From positions 1 to 64,000 of the forward strand of contig JAKPXD010000020.1 in assembly GCA_029570385.1 (NCBI GenBank): DNA of 64,000 nucleotides, given 5' to 3'. The DNA is from a bacterium (GTDB lineage Bacteria; Patescibacteriota; Patescibacteriia; Patescibacteriales; Patescibacteriaceae). A program made the position numbers and the translations under genes. The number at the start of each line of letters is the position of its first letter. Positions within the stretch are counted from its first letter, which is position 1. Shown in pieces: positions 1-8,744 of the stretch. The notes under the pieces were generated by a model, which saw only the letters and a list, made by a program, of their open reading frames with translations, did not search any database and was not told the DNA's origin.

Positions 1-783
1 ATCGCCGCTTTTGGCGCCACGCCGACCGGCCTCGCCTTGGCCGGTAAATTTAATGGTTTGGCCGTTAGCTACTCCAGCTGGTATCTTGATGGTTAGTGGC
101 TTTTTTTCCACCGTTCGGCCTTGGCCATGGCAATGTGGACAAGGTTGATCAATAATCTGTCCCTGGCCGTTGCATTTAGGGCAAGTGGTTTGAGTGCGAA
201 TATTGCCTAACATAGTTCGTTGAAACTGATCGATCACTCCCCGACCTTGGCAATTTGGACAATTCTTGGGCGAGCTGCCCGTCTTGGCGCCGCTACCCTG
301 ACATTTAGGACAAGTAGTTTGTTTTTCCAGATTAATAACTTCTTCGCCGCCAAAGACCGCCGTTAAGAAATCAATTTTTAGGCCGACTTCCAAATCGCGG
401 CCGCGGCCGCTATCGGTCCGCGAGGAGCTACGGCTAAAACCGAAGAGATCACCAAACATTTCACCAAGATCGCCGAAGTTGGCTTCAAAACCACCGGCTT
501 GGCCGCCTTGATAAAATTGGCTAAAATCAAAGCCGCCCATATTGGCACTATTAAAGCCGCCAGCGCCGCCTTGAAAAGCGGCCGAACCGAAGCGGTCATA
601 TTTAGCCCGTTTATCTTGGTCACTTAAGACTTGGTAGGCTTCATTAATTTCTTTAAATTTAGCCTCGTTGCCGCTAGCTTTATCCGGATGATATTGGTGA
701 GCTAGTTTGCGGAAAGCCTTTTTGATTTCTTCAGCCGAAGCGGTCTTGCTGACCCCAAGAATTTGGTAATAGTCAGTCGCCAT
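1..783 (-). CDS. dnaJ: Chaperone protein DnaJ (3' end cut by window edge)
   Basis: Hsp40 co-chaperone that stimulates DnaK ATPase activity and delivers unfolded clients in the cytoplasm. The visible 261 codons begin [13 protein letters not shown] and contain a full J domain with the HPD tripeptide (QYHPDKAS). A Gly/Phe-rich linker follows, then the zinc-binding region with four CxxCxGxG-type repeats ([32 protein letters not shown]) and the start of the substrate-binding C-terminal domain. The reading frame is open to base 1, so the last part of the protein lies outside the window. The gene starts 16 bases after dnaK and is the last visible member of the hrcA-grpE-hsp20-dnaK-dnaJ operon. All family hallmarks seen are intact, so identification is very secure. 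Confidence 0.97.
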   Translation of the reverse strand, partial: MATDYYQILGVSKTASAEEIKKAFRKLAHQYHPDKASGNEAKFKEINEAYQVLSDQDKRAKYDRFGSAAFQGGAGGFNSANMGGFDFSQFYQGGQAGGFEANFGDLGEMFGDLFGFSRSSSRTDSGRGRDLEVGLKIDFLTAVFGGEEVINLEKQTTCPKCQGSGAKTGSSPKNCPNCQGRGVIDQFQRTMLGNIRTQTTCPKCNGQGQIIDQPCPHCHGQGRTVEKKPLTIKIPAGVANGQTIKFTGQGEAGRRGAKSGD

Positions 784-799
784 GAAAGGTTATTATTTT

Positions 800-2707
800 T
801 TATTCTTCTTCGATTTCACCTTCAACTGGACCATTAGCTTCAGTGCCGGCCGTTGAATCGGTAGCGCTGTCAGCTTGATTAGCGCCAGCGCTATTAGCTT
901 CGGCCGCTGTCTGTTGATACATAGCCGCGCCGATTTTTTGGGCGACCTCATTGGTTTCTTCTAATTTCTTTTTTAAGGCCTCTAAATCGCTAGCATCTTT
1001 AGCGGTTTTTAATTCGGCTATTTTTGTTTCTAGCTCAGTCTTATCTTCAGCTTTAATTTTATCAGCGGAATCTTTGAGCAGTTTTTCCAATTGAAAAATA
1101 ACGCTATCGGCTTGGTTTTTTAGTTCAGCTGCTTCTTTTTTCTGCTTGTCTTCTTCAGCGTGCTTTTCGGCTTCTTGACGCAGTTTTTCAATCTCATCTT
1201 TACTTAAACCAGAGGAAGCGGTAATAGTAATCTTTTGTTCTTTACCGGAAGCCTTATCGGTTGCCTTAACATTCAATATACCATTGGCATCAAGATCAAA
1301 ACTAACTTCAACCTGAGGTACACCACGCGGAGCTGGCGGAATACCATCTAAAATAAAGCGGCCCAGTGATTTATTGTCTGTTGCCATAGGCCGTTCGCCT
1401 TGGACAATATGGATTTCCACGCTAGTTTGACCGTCAGCGGCCGTAGAAAATACTTGGCTCTTAGAAGTTGGGATAGTGGTGTTGCGTTCAATTAATGGTG
1501 TAGCCACGCCACCCAGGGTTTCAATGCCGAGGGTGAGCGGAGTGACATCTAGAAGTAAAACGTCTTTAACATCACCTTGCAAAACACCAGCCTGGACAGC
1601 TGCGCCTAAAGCGACAACTTCATCAGGATTGACGCTTAAATTCGGCTCTTTACCAAAAAATTCTTTAACTTTAGCTTGAACCATCGGCATTCTGGTCATG
1701 CCGCCAACCATAATAACTTCTTCAATGTCGCCAACTTGATAGCCAGCGTCAGCTAGAGCTTTTTGACAAGGCTCAATTGTTTTGGCCACCAGATCGCCGA
1801 CCAAGTTTTCCAACTGGGCTCTGGTCATTTTCATGACTAAGTGTTTGGGGCCGTTGGCGTCGGTCGTGATAAACGGTTGGTTGATTTCAGTTTCATTAAG
1901 AGTAGATAATTCAATCTTGGCTTTTTCGGCCGCTTCTTTAATTCTTTGTAGAGCCAGAGTGTCTTTAGATAAGTCAATCCCCTGATCTTTTTTGAATTCA
2001 TCAATAATCCAAGTGATAATTCGTTGGTCAAAATCTTCGCCGCCCAAATGGGTGTCGCCATTGGTTGCCTTAACTTCAACTGTATCTTCAGAAATATCCA
2101 GAATAGAAATATCAAAAGTACCACCACCTAAATCATAAACAGCAACCTGCTGGCCCTTTTTTTTGTCAAAACCATAAGCTAAGGCAGCCGCAGTCGGTTC
2201 GTTGATAATACGTTTCACATCTAGACCGGCAATTTTACCGGCATCTTTAGTAGCTTGGCGCTGGGAATCATCAAAATAGGCCGGTACAGTGATAATCGCT
2301 TCAGTCACAGTTTCACCCAAGCGAGCTTCAGCATCGGCTTTTAATTTAGCCAGAATCATCGCCGAGATTTCTTGCGGCGTATATTCTTTATCTTGCAGTT
2401 TAACTTTAATACCACCACCAGCTTGAACAATGGAATATGGTACATTTTTAAGGTCATGCTGAATTTCTTCATCTTGGAAGCGGCGGCCAATCAGGCGTTT
2501 GACAGCATAAACGGTATTTTCTGGATTAGTTACTGCCTGGCGGCGAGCGGTCTGACCAATTAATCGTTCACCGTTTTTGGAAATAGCCACCACCGATGGG
2601 GTAGTTCGATTACCTTCAGCATTCTCTAAGATTTTGGGTTGCCCGGCCTCCATAATGGCTACTGCGCAATTGGTGGTACCCAAATCTATTCCAATAATCT
2701 TGCTCAT
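800..2707 (-). CDS. dnaK: Chaperone protein DnaK (Hsp70)
   Basis: ATP-dependent Hsp70 chaperone of the cytoplasm, working with DnaJ and GrpE. The 635-residue length is normal for bacterial DnaK. The N-terminal nucleotide-binding domain shows GIDLGTTNC near residue 6, the [10 protein letters not shown] and [12 protein letters not shown] motifs, and the VGGMTRMP stretch. The interdomain linker [16 protein letters not shown] is present. The substrate-binding domain is followed by a helical lid and an acidic tail ending in EGEIEEE. The gene lies 27 bases after hsp20 and 16 bases before dnaJ. Transcription probably comes from the CIRCE-controlled promoter upstream of hrcA. Nothing is missing or unusual. 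Confidence 0.99.
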   Translation of the reverse strand: MSKIIGIDLGTTNCAVAIMEAGQPKILENAEGNRTTPSVVAISKNGERLIGQTARRQAVTNPENTVYAVKRLIGRRFQDEEIQHDLKNVPYSIVQAGGGIKVKLQDKEYTPQEISAMILAKLKADAEARLGETVTEAIITVPAYFDDSQRQATKDAGKIAGLDVKRIINEPTAAALAYGFDKKKGQQVAVYDLGGGTFDISILDISEDTVEVKATNGDTHLGGEDFDQRIITWIIDEFKKDQGIDLSKDTLALQRIKEAAEKAKIELSTLNETEINQPFITTDANGPKHLVMKMTRAQLENLVGDLVAKTIEPCQKALADAGYQVGDIEEVIMVGGMTRMPMVQAKVKEFFGKEPNLSVNPDEVVALGAAVQAGVLQGDVKDVLLLDVTPLTLGIETLGGVATPLIERNTTIPTSKSQVFSTAADGQTSVEIHIVQGERPMATDNKSLGRFILDGIPPAPRGVPQVEVSFDLDANGILNVKATDKASGKEQKITITASSGLSKDEIEKLRQEAEKHAEEDKQKKEAAELKNQADSVIFQLEKLLKDSADKIKAEDKTELETKIAELKTAKDASDLEALKKKLEETNEVAQKIGAAMYQQTAAEANSAGANQADSATDSTAGTEANGPVEGEIEEE

Positions 2708-2734
2708 AATCGTTATATTGTTTTAAATTATTAA

Positions 2735-3169
2735 TTATTTTTTCTTGCTTTCAATTTTAATAGTTTTAGGTTGAGCTTCTGGAGCTTTGGGGATCATAAT
2801 TTTTAAAACACCATCTTCAGCTACTGCCTTAGTTTCACTGCTTAAAACATGAGCCGGCAGCTGAATACTACGATAGAAGCTACCGCGGCGGATTTCTTTG
2901 CGATAATAATTTTTTTCATCAACTTCGCTGTGGCGTTCGCCTTCGCCTTTAATGCATAAAATGTCGTTATCAATCGAAATTTGGACATTTTCCGGCTGGA
3001 TACCGGCTAATTGAGTTTCTACGATAACATTGTTTTTATCTTCATACATATCAATGGCCGGCACGAAATTGTGCTGGTCATTACGTAAGGCTGGTAAGAA
3101 GTCGTTAAAGACTTTTTCGGCTTCCGCCAAACTGTCAAATAAGGGATTCCATTTTATTAGTCCTCTCAT
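2735..3169 (-). CDS. Small heat-shock protein, Hsp20/alpha-crystallin family
   Basis: ATP-independent holdase that binds unfolding proteins and hands them to DnaK. The 144 residues contain an alpha-crystallin domain from about residue 38 to 135, with the PAIDMYEDKNNVIVE opening strand and the typical RSIQLP...GVLKIMIPK core. The C-terminal tail has the consecutive hydrophobic positions expected for oligomer contacts. The gene sits between grpE and dnaK, an unusual position that should put it under HrcA control. The 56-base gap from grpE is very AT-rich and contains a TATAAT on the minus strand (3202 to 3197) without a convincing -35, so a weak internal promoter is possible but unproven. Confidence 0.95.
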   Translation of the reverse strand: MRGLIKWNPLFDSLAEAEKVFNDFLPALRNDQHNFVPAIDMYEDKNNVIVETQLAGIQPENVQISIDNDILCIKGEGERHSEVDEKNYYRKEIRRGSFYRSIQLPAHVLSSETKAVAEDGVLKIMIPKAPEAQPKTIKIESKKK

Positions 3170-3225
3170 ATTGTTGTTTTTAATTAAATTAATTAAATTA
3201 TATTTATTAATTAGTTTAAGTGATG

Positions 3226-3729
3226 TTATTGTTTAAAGCGATAAACTTTAACCCGAGCCGGCGTAATCACTCTGTCTTTCAGCTGGTAGCCGGGCTTGAT
3301 TTCTTCAGCCACCAAATTATCTTGCTGATTGTCAGCGGTTTCAACCATTTCAGTCGCATCCATAGTGGTATGGTCAAATGGTTGGTCAATGGTCGGAATT
3401 TCTTTAACTCCCTGCTGGCTTAAAATATTTTGAAATTGTTTGATAATATAATTGATACCCTCTAACCAGCTGGCGGTATTATCCGGATTAAAGTGGCGGC
3501 AAGATAGCTTGAGATTGTCGTAGACCGGCAGAATTTCTAAGAGCAATTGCTCGTTGGCGTAATGAACATAATGGGCCCGATCTTTCTGGTGCTGTTTGAT
3601 CAAATTTTGTTGCTCGGCTAAGGCGCGGCGATATTTATCTTCCAGTTCGTGATATTGTTCGTGACTATAACCATGTTTAGTTTTGCTTTTAGTTTCTTTA
3701 ACATTTTTCTTGGATGGCTCGGTAGACAT
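3226..3729 (-). CDS. grpE: Nucleotide exchange factor GrpE
   Basis: Exchange factor that releases ADP from DnaK. The 167 residues carry a charged N-terminal tail, a long helical segment with heptad-like spacing (about residues 25-85, including YHELEDKYRRALAEQQN), and the C-terminal beta domain with the family signature around GYQLKDRVITPARVKV. The start overlaps the end of hrcA by 32 bases, so the two genes are translationally linked. The length is slightly short but within the family range. It is the second gene of the heat-shock operon. Confidence 0.97.
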   Translation of the reverse strand: MSTEPSKKNVKETKSKTKHGYSHEQYHELEDKYRRALAEQQNLIKQHQKDRAHYVHYANEQLLLEILPVYDNLKLSCRHFNPDNTASWLEGINYIIKQFQNILSQQGVKEIPTIDQPFDHTTMDATEMVETADNQQDNLVAEEIKPGYQLKDRVITPARVKVYRFKQ

Positions 3730-4384
3730 AATTGATTAGATTAAAATTAGTCTGGTAATCGGTTCTAAGTGGTGCCAGCAAGCCAAAGAGGCCGATGTGC
3801 TGGTCGAAACGATATTTAGTTAAAATTGTACTGGAAAAAGCGCCAAAAGGGCTATCGTTACCTAGCCGGATGGTTGGCTCTTCACCGATCTGGTTAAACA
3901 AATCGTCAATGATTTCTTCCAAACTGTCAATGACCTGAGAAATATCATAGATCATGGATAATTGTTTAAACTCTGGCTGACCAAGTAAGCCGCTTAATCC
4001 GGTATAATAAGAATCATAGCGATGAAAAGACCAAAAAACGCCGCTATTAGTTAATTGGGCCAGCGCTTTAGCTAGCGGTTTCCAATTGTGGCCAAAATCA
4101 GCTAAAACTGGTTCCAACAGCTTTTTAACGGTACTGGTCGGTGCTTTCGGTTCAATCGTAGCAATTAATTGGCGATAAGCTAATTCGGTTGGAATACGGC
4201 CGGCGGAGGTATGTGGTTGAATTATATAACCAGCCTCCTCTAAGTCGGCTAAGTCGTTGCGGACTGTTGCCGGTGAGAAATTTAAATGATATTTGTCTAC
4301 TAGAGCTTGAGAAGCTACTGGTGTTGCCGTTTGGATATAGTCTTCAGTCAAGAGCTTAAGAATTAAGGCTGGTCGTGTTTCCAT
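3698..4384 (-). CDS. hrcA: Heat-inducible transcription repressor HrcA (short form)
   Basis: Repressor of heat-shock genes that binds the CIRCE operator when folded with chaperonin help. The N-terminal winged helix-turn-helix is clear: LILKLLTEDYIQTATPVAS, then NFSPATVRNDLADLEEAGYI and the HTSAGRIPTE wing. The C-terminal part is GAF-like and ends at residue 228, whereas typical HrcA proteins are about 340 residues. The missing length probably corresponds to the inserted dimerisation domain (inference). The gene is first in the operon and overlaps grpE by 32 bases. A CIRCE element and a strong promoter lie directly upstream, matching autoregulation. The DNA-binding part looks fully functional. 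Confidence 0.93.
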   Translation of the reverse strand: METRPALILKLLTEDYIQTATPVASQALVDKYHLNFSPATVRNDLADLEEAGYIIQPHTSAGRIPTELAYRQLIATIEPKAPTSTVKKLLEPVLADFGHNWKPLAKALAQLTNSGVFWSFHRYDSYYTGLSGLLGQPEFKQLSMIYDISQVIDSLEEIIDDLFNQIGEEPTIRLGNDSPFGAFSSTILTKYRFDQHIGLFGLLAPLRTDYQTNFNLINYVYRAIQEKC

Positions 4385-4407
4385 AGATATTTTTCATAGT
4401 TATCCTC

Positions 4408-4446
4408 AGTATATCATCGTTAGCAGTCAACTGTCAAGAGTGCTAA
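4408..4446 (-). promoter_or_regulatory. CIRCE operator overlapping the hrcA operon promoter
   Basis: The inverted repeat TTAGCAGTC (4420-4428), nine bases, GAGTGCTAA (4438-4446) matches the CIRCE consensus TTAGCACTC-N9-GAGTGCTAA with one mismatch. On the minus strand a perfect -35 TTGACA (4437 to 4432) lies inside the nine-base spacer. A -10 TATACT (4413 to 4408) follows after 18 bases. HrcA bound here would cover the -35 element and block transcription of hrcA-grpE-hsp20-dnaK-dnaJ. The first codon of hrcA begins only 24 bases after the -10. Confidence 0.93.
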
Positions 4447-4467
4447 AATAATTTGCAAATAAACAAT

Positions 4468-4491
4468 AAAAAGCCCCAGTTAGGGCTTTTT
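4468..4491. terminator. Bidirectional intrinsic terminator
   Basis: Hairpin with left arm AAAAAGCCC (4468-4476), six-base loop and right arm GGGCTTTTT (4483-4491), so a T run follows the GC stem on either strand. It lies just after the stop of the winged-helix regulator and ends that minus-strand transcript before the CIRCE promoter. Confidence 0.85.
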
Positions 4492-4512
4492 ATTATGGTA
4501 TTCATAGCTTAT

Positions 4513-5091
4513 TTAAATACCTAATTTATTGATGATAATTTCTTTTTGACTGTTTAAGATCTGATGGAGAAAAATATCGGCCATATTTTGGCGATATTCA
4601 AATTCAGCTTTGTCCATTAAAGTATAACGGATATTGCGGCCAGTTCCCTGCTCAATTTTTTTAATCAAGTCGTTGAGTTTAGTTTTATTAAAGTGGTCGC
4701 TAATAATTAAAATATCAGTCGGTGCCGATAAATCATTAGTAAAAAAGCCGGTTATAATTAATAGTTCAATAGCGCCTAATTTTTGGATATCGTTGAGCAG
4801 CTTGCTCTCTTGACCGATCTCGGCTTTAGCTAACAAAGCGCGCAATTCGGCCAGCAGATAAAAGTTTTGGTTAACTTGATAAAACTTCTTGTCCAGCTTT
4901 TGCTGGTGGTCGGTTTTAACTTCTAATAGACCGATCTCTTCCAAATTGGCCAATTCACGACGCACTGAATTGAGCTGCAAATCAAGCTCCCGCGCTAGTT
5001 GTCGGATATAAAAACAATCATCTGGTCCGGAAAATAAGAAAAGTTTAAGCAGTTTGAGCCGAGCTCCAGAGCTAAAAAGTTTTTCTAGCAT
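4513..5091 (-). CDS. Winged helix-turn-helix protein, putative transcriptional regulator
   Basis: Probable DNA-binding regulator of 192 residues. Residues 1-65 form a winged helix-turn-helix resembling ArsR/MarR-like folds: ARLKLLKLFLFSG, then IRQLARELDLQLNSVRRELANLE as the recognition region, followed by a wing. The rest (about residues 90-190) is an alpha/beta segment with IELLIITGFF and DILIISDHF. This pattern resembles a nucleotidyltransferase-like sensor domain seen in some CPR regulators, but no catalytic residues can be assigned. It is transcribed divergently from the 804-residue membrane protein, and the two promoters share their -35 bases, so it may control itself and that gene. The target and ligand are unknown. 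Confidence 0.75.
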   Translation of the reverse strand: MLEKLFSSGARLKLLKLFLFSGPDDCFYIRQLARELDLQLNSVRRELANLEEIGLLEVKTDHQQKLDKKFYQVNQNFYLLAELRALLAKAEIGQESKLLNDIQKLGAIELLIITGFFTNDLSAPTDILIISDHFNKTKLNDLIKKIEQGTGRNIRYTLMDKAEFEYRQNMADIFLHQILNSQKEIIINKLGI

Positions 5092-5119
5092 ATAATTATT
5101 TAAGGCTTGAGTTTTAGGC

Positions 5120-5148
5120 TGTATAAATTTTGTGTTAGCCCTTGTCTA
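5120..5148 (-). promoter_or_regulatory. Promoter of the winged-helix regulator
   Basis: On the minus strand, TAGACA (5148 to 5143) is separated by 17 bases from TATACA (5125 to 5120). Both boxes match the sigma-70 consensus at five of six bases. The -35 shares its bases with the opposite-facing promoter. Confidence 0.65.
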
Positions 5149-5170
5149 AAAACATAATATCTTATATAAT
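5142..5170 (+). promoter_or_regulatory. Promoter of the 804-residue membrane protein gene
   Basis: TTGTCT (5142-5147), 17 bases, TATAAT (5165-5170) on the plus strand, giving a leader of roughly 55 bases. The -35 bases overlap those of the divergent regulator promoter, so the two polymerases could compete for this site. Confidence 0.7.
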
Positions 5171-5230
5171 TATTTTCGTCAATCTTTTTAACTGAAGAAA
5201 GTAATTTATTTTTGGTTAACCTCAGCCTAT

Positions 5231-7645
5231 TTGTTTATGCCATATAAGCTCGCGTCGTTATTATTGAGCTCTGAACAAAAAAGCAGTTCAATTGCTAAAA
5301 TTGCTTGGGCCGAAGCCGATCAGGGCGATCCGGCGAACGAGGTTCGTTTTTCTCGGGTCGGTAAAATTTTTAGTCTGGTAGAAGTTTATGCCACTAACGC
5401 CAAAGCACTGCTGCTGTTGGATTTTTTTAGCGAGCGGCCGAAATTGAATTATTATCAGCAGCCGGATTTGGATAAGAATGAACACCCTGGCCTAGATGAT
5501 TTGGAAAAATTTTTTACCGCCGCTATTCAACAGACTAATCACGATCTAGCCGCTTTTTTAGCTGAGCATAAAATCAGTTATCTTGAGCCAGAGGTTAGCG
5601 CCACGATTGGTTTATTAACAGAACGCGGTTTATTTTTGACTTCAATCGGCCGCAATCAGGCCTGGATGTTATTGCCTGGTCAAGATAGCGGTAAGCAAGT
5701 TGTTAAGATGATTGTTCCGGCCGACGACGGCGCTGAACGAACCGGCCGTTTATTTAGCGAAATATTTAGCGGCACTTTACCTAATGGTAATTATTGTTTA
5801 ATCAGCAATGAGGCCTTGGCGGAATATATTGAACCGGCCACGGCGGTAAACTTATTAACCAATAAATCGCCGTTAGTTGGTGCTGAAAAATTACGTCATT
5901 TCTTGCAACAGACCAATCGTCGGGTAGATTTTTTGGGTTTAATTATTAAGCGCTGTCATCGCGATGAAGATGATGAAGCTTGTCTGGAAATGCCAGCTGG
6001 TCTGGTAAGCAATAATCAGTCAACCACTATTGCCACTCCACTCATAAGTAATAATCTGCGCTTGACTGAAGAACGAACCGAAAAGATTCTCAATCCATCT
6101 GGCTGGTCCAAGTTTATTTTATTATTTAAGAAAATAATAAATTCTGTCTGGCAATGGTTAATCCGTTTAAGTCGTCGAGACTGGGTTAAAGTTTGGCGCA
6201 ATAATTATCACAATGGTCGAGCATACTACCAAGAAACTAAAAAAAAGATTAGAGCTTGGCGCGGTTGGCCAATTATTGGTCGCTATAGCCACCGTCTACT
6301 ATTAATCGGTCGATCGGCTTGGTATAAGATCCAGCCTTGGTTTCGTCAGATTAATAATCGTTGGACAGCCTATTGGTTTAAGACGGCGCCTTGGCGTTGC
6401 CGTTTAGTGGAAAAATATTGGTTGCCACTGGAACGAATTATTCGGCCGCTTATTAATTTTTTTCAAGCTGTCAGTCATCGCGTTCGTTGTTTTTTCAATA
6501 AGGGCTATCAACAACCGCGGACTTATTGGCAGCGGCTTAGTAAGCGCAGCCGGATATTTTTAGGCCTGGCTGGCGTTTGTCTGCTGCTATTGATTATCGG
6601 CATGTTTTGGCAGTATCGCCGCCAGATAAGACAGGCTAATTGGCGACAAAAAACCGATCAAGTCGCTTTGGTTGAACAAAAACATAATCAAATTGAAGCT
6701 AATCTTTTATATAATAATCTAACTTCGGCTAATCAGAGCTTGGATGAAGCCGCTGCCCTATTGGAACAATGGCAAGCCGCCAAAGAACAATTACCGGCCG
6801 ACATTACTGAGCGCTGGCAAAATGCTTTATTGAAGCAGGAAAAACTATTAGGTCAAGTTCGGCATATTTATACTTTAAGAGATGGTCAGGCCTTGGCTAA
6901 TCAGCCGATCGCTATTGTTACTTCCACGGATAGCTTATTGAGATTAAATGGTCAATTACTGGCTTGGACTGATTCGGCTAGTCGGCAAGTGATTTATCAA
7001 AATAGTCGCCAAGAATGGCAAACCGTTGCTTGGCCGGAAGGCTGGCAGATTATCGTGGCTGCGGCCGCTGATGGTCAGAGCTGGTATTTTGCTGCTGGCG
7101 ATGGGCAAATTGCTTCGCTGAGTCGCGATGGCCAATGGAAAATTTGGTCGCTGGACAAGCCAATCAGCCAAATTAAAGCGTTGGCTTTTTATGGCGGCCG
7201 TTTCTATGTTGTGGCTGGTGATAATCAAATCTATCGCTACCAAAAGCAAGCCGATAATTTTACCAGTGGTCAGCAATGGAATACTGATCAATTGCCGGCT
7301 GGCGATATTGTCGGCCTAGTCGTTGACGGCCAAGTTTATGTTTTCTATAGTGATGGCCAAGCGTTTAAATTAAATAATGGCCGCAGCCAAAACATTGCCA
7401 TTAAGATCGCGGAGCCGACTACAGAGGGCTGGTCCAGTTGTCAATTATTGGCTGATAGCGATAATTTTTATTGTCTAGAGTCTGGATATCGGCGGATACT
7501 ACTTTATGGCAAAGACGGTGCCATTTCTGGCCAATACCGACTAGCTGATCGTCAAGCTCAAGCTGTGGCTATTAGCTCGGCGAGCAAAGCTATTTATTTA
7601 TTAACTGATCAGGCGATACAGAAATTCGTTTTACCAACTGAATAA
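5231..7645 (+). CDS. Membrane protein with degenerate PP2C-like and propeller-like domains
   Basis: I do not recognise a named family for the whole 804-residue protein. Residues 1-245 resemble a PP2C-type phosphatase fold (ATIGLLTERGLFLTSIGRNQ, later YCLISNEALAEYI), but the metal-binding Asp of GDSR- and SDG-type motifs is absent, so activity is doubtful. Residues 290-435 form a strikingly Trp/Arg-rich basic stretch. One membrane helix follows at about 441-461 (FLGLAGVCLLLLIIGMFW). Next comes a probable coiled coil (about 475-545). The C-terminal 250 residues have repeated beta-strand units of the YFAAGDG, FYVVAGDNQIYRY and VYVFYSDGQAFKL kind, suggesting a propeller outside the membrane. The start is TTG at 5231, with an ATG two codons later (5237). 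The gene is single and ends at a strong terminator. Confidence 0.6.
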   Translation: MFMPYKLASLLLSSEQKSSSIAKIAWAEADQGDPANEVRFSRVGKIFSLVEVYATNAKALLLLDFFSERPKLNYYQQPDLDKNEHPGLDDLEKFFTAAIQQTNHDLAAFLAEHKISYLEPEVSATIGLLTERGLFLTSIGRNQAWMLLPGQDSGKQVVKMIVPADDGAERTGRLFSEIFSGTLPNGNYCLISNEALAEYIEPATAVNLLTNKSPLVGAEKLRHFLQQTNRRVDFLGLIIKRCHRDEDDEACLEMPAGLVSNNQSTTIATPLISNNLRLTEERTEKILNPSGWSKFILLFKKIINSVWQWLIRLSRRDWVKVWRNNYHNGRAYYQETKKKIRAWRGWPIIGRYSHRLLLIGRSAWYKIQPWFRQINNRWTAYWFKTAPWRCRLVEKYWLPLERIIRPLINFFQAVSHRVRCFFNKGYQQPRTYWQRLSKRSRIFLGLAGVCLLLLIIGMFWQYRRQIRQANWRQKTDQVALVEQKHNQIEANLLYNNLTSANQSLDEAAALLEQWQAAKEQLPADITERWQNALLKQEKLLGQVRHIYTLRDGQALANQPIAIVTSTDSLLRLNGQLLAWTDSASRQVIYQNSRQEWQTVAWPEGWQIIVAAAADGQSWYFAAGDGQIASLSRDGQWKIWSLDKPISQIKALAFYGGRFYVVAGDNQIYRYQKQADNFTSGQQWNTDQLPAGDIVGLVVDGQVYVFYSDGQAFKLNNGRSQNIAIKIAEPTTEGWSSCQLLADSDNFYCLESGYRRILLYGKDGAISGQYRLADRQAQAVAISSASKAIYLLTDQAIQKFVLPTE

Positions 7646-7660
7646 ACAATATTATATAAC

Positions 7661-7689
7661 AAAAAAGAGCTCGCTCGGAGCTCTTTTTT
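7661..7689. terminator. Bidirectional intrinsic terminator
   Basis: Perfect 12-base arms, AAAAAAGAGCTC (7661-7672) and GAGCTCTTTTTT (7678-7689), around a five-base loop. It sits between the convergent 804-residue membrane protein gene and rplL and serves both transcripts. Confidence 0.92.
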
Positions 7690-7708
7690 GTTATTCGAGA
7701 GTCAGCGC

Positions 7709-8131
7709 TTATTTTAAGGTGACCTTGCCGCCAGCTTCTTCTAACTTAGCTTTAATGGTTTCGGCTTCTTCTTTCTTAACGCCTTCTTTAATCATTTTTG
7801 GAGCGGCATCAACCAAGTCTTTAGCTTCTTTTAGGCCTAAATCTTGGTTGATTTCGCGGATAGCCTTGATGACAGCAATCTTATTGGCACCAGCATCGCT
7901 GAGCTCAACATCAAAGCTATCCTTCTCTTCGGCTGGAGCAGCCTCAGCACCGGCAACCGGGCCAGCCATCATCATAGCTGGAGCAGCGGCGCTGACGCCG
8001 AATTTCTTTTCCAAAATTTTGACCAATTCGGCCAAATCAATGACGGACATTTTTTCAATTTCGTCCACCAATTTTTGGAATTTAGCAGGAACTTCAATCT
8101 GTTCCTCAGTTTTGTTCATTTCTTCAGTCAT
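7709..8131 (-). CDS. rplL: 50S ribosomal protein L7/L12
   Basis: Stalk protein of the large ribosomal subunit that recruits translation GTPases. The 140 residues show the N-terminal dimerisation helices ([20 protein letters not shown]), an Ala/Pro/Met-rich hinge and the highly conserved C-terminal domain with [34 protein letters not shown] and [20 protein letters not shown]. It begins 36 bases after rplJ and shares its transcript. A second in-frame Met at residue 5 could be the true start. It is slightly longer than the usual 120-130 residues because of the N-terminal extension. Confidence 0.98.
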   Translation of the reverse strand: MTEEMNKTEEQIEVPAKFQKLVDEIEKMSVIDLAELVKILEKKFGVSAAAPAMMMAGPVAGAEAAPAEEKDSFDVELSDAGANKIAVIKAIREINQDLGLKEAKDLVDAAPKMIKEGVKKEEAETIKAKLEEAGGKVTLK

Positions 8132-8167
8132 AGGATTAAATTAATTCCGTAGATTACGGAGCGGTTA

Positions 8168-8698
8168 TTAAGCTTTTTGGTCAGCGACCGCTTGCAGAAC
8201 AGTCACCAGACCGCGTAAATTACCAGCCAATACATTAACAAAGCCGCTGACTGGCGCGTTTAAGGCGCCGACTAAGCGAGCTTGTAATTCTAACTTGCTT
8301 GGCAAGTTGGCTAACGACTGGACATCAGCAGCCGACAAAAATTGGCCATCTAAAATACCGCCCAGGAAGGCAATTTTGTCTTCATGGGTTTTTTGGAATT
8401 TTTGTAGCAGTTTGGCCGGCAATACCTGATCGCCATAGGCGAAAATAATAGCCACCTGACCGTCAAATTCTCTGACATTCGGTTGTTCGGTCAACTGGAT
8501 ATTGTTTAAAGCGCGGCCCAGTAAAGTTTTTTTAATAGCCAAGAATTCGCCTTGTTCTTCCAGAAGCTGACCACGCAGCTCTTCAGTGTCCCTAACAGTC
8601 AAATTATTAAAAGAAGCGAAGACCACAGCTTTGGATTGAGCTAGCTTGGTATCCAGATCGCGCAGGATAATTTCTTTCTGTTGTTTAGTTTTTGGCAT
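8168..8698 (-). CDS. rplJ: 50S ribosomal protein L10
   Basis: Anchors the L7/L12 dimers to 23S rRNA. The 176 residues include the N-terminal KQQKEIILRDLDTKLAQSKAVVFASFNNLTV region, the VAIIFAYGD and KIAFLGGILDGQFLS strands, LANLPSKLELQARLVG, and the C-terminal helix that binds L7/L12. An L10 leader with an attenuator lies upstream, so free L10 or L10-L12 complex probably represses its own operon. Genes for L11 and L1 do not precede it, and rpoB does not follow rplL. The usual cluster is therefore split. Confidence 0.98.
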   Translation of the reverse strand: MPKTKQQKEIILRDLDTKLAQSKAVVFASFNNLTVRDTEELRGQLLEEQGEFLAIKKTLLGRALNNIQLTEQPNVREFDGQVAIIFAYGDQVLPAKLLQKFQKTHEDKIAFLGGILDGQFLSAADVQSLANLPSKLELQARLVGALNAPVSGFVNVLAGNLRGLVTVLQAVADQKA

Positions 8699-8710
8699 AG
8701 TCGTTGCATG

Positions 8711-8744
8711 AAAATAAAAAAACTGCCATGTAACAATCGCAGTT
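8711..8744 (-). terminator. Attenuator hairpin in the rplJ leader
   Basis: On the minus strand the stem AACTGC (8744 to 8739) and GCAGTT (8726 to 8721), with a 12-base loop, is followed by a T-rich run (8720 to 8711). It stands 12 bases before the rplJ start codon, where premature termination would control rplJ-rplL. Alternative pairing with the L10 leader is an inference. Confidence 0.75.

Noticed and set aside
7719-8152. Plus-strand open frames across rplL
   Set aside because: They are antisense shadows of the ribosomal protein gene, and their composition merely mirrors its codon bias.
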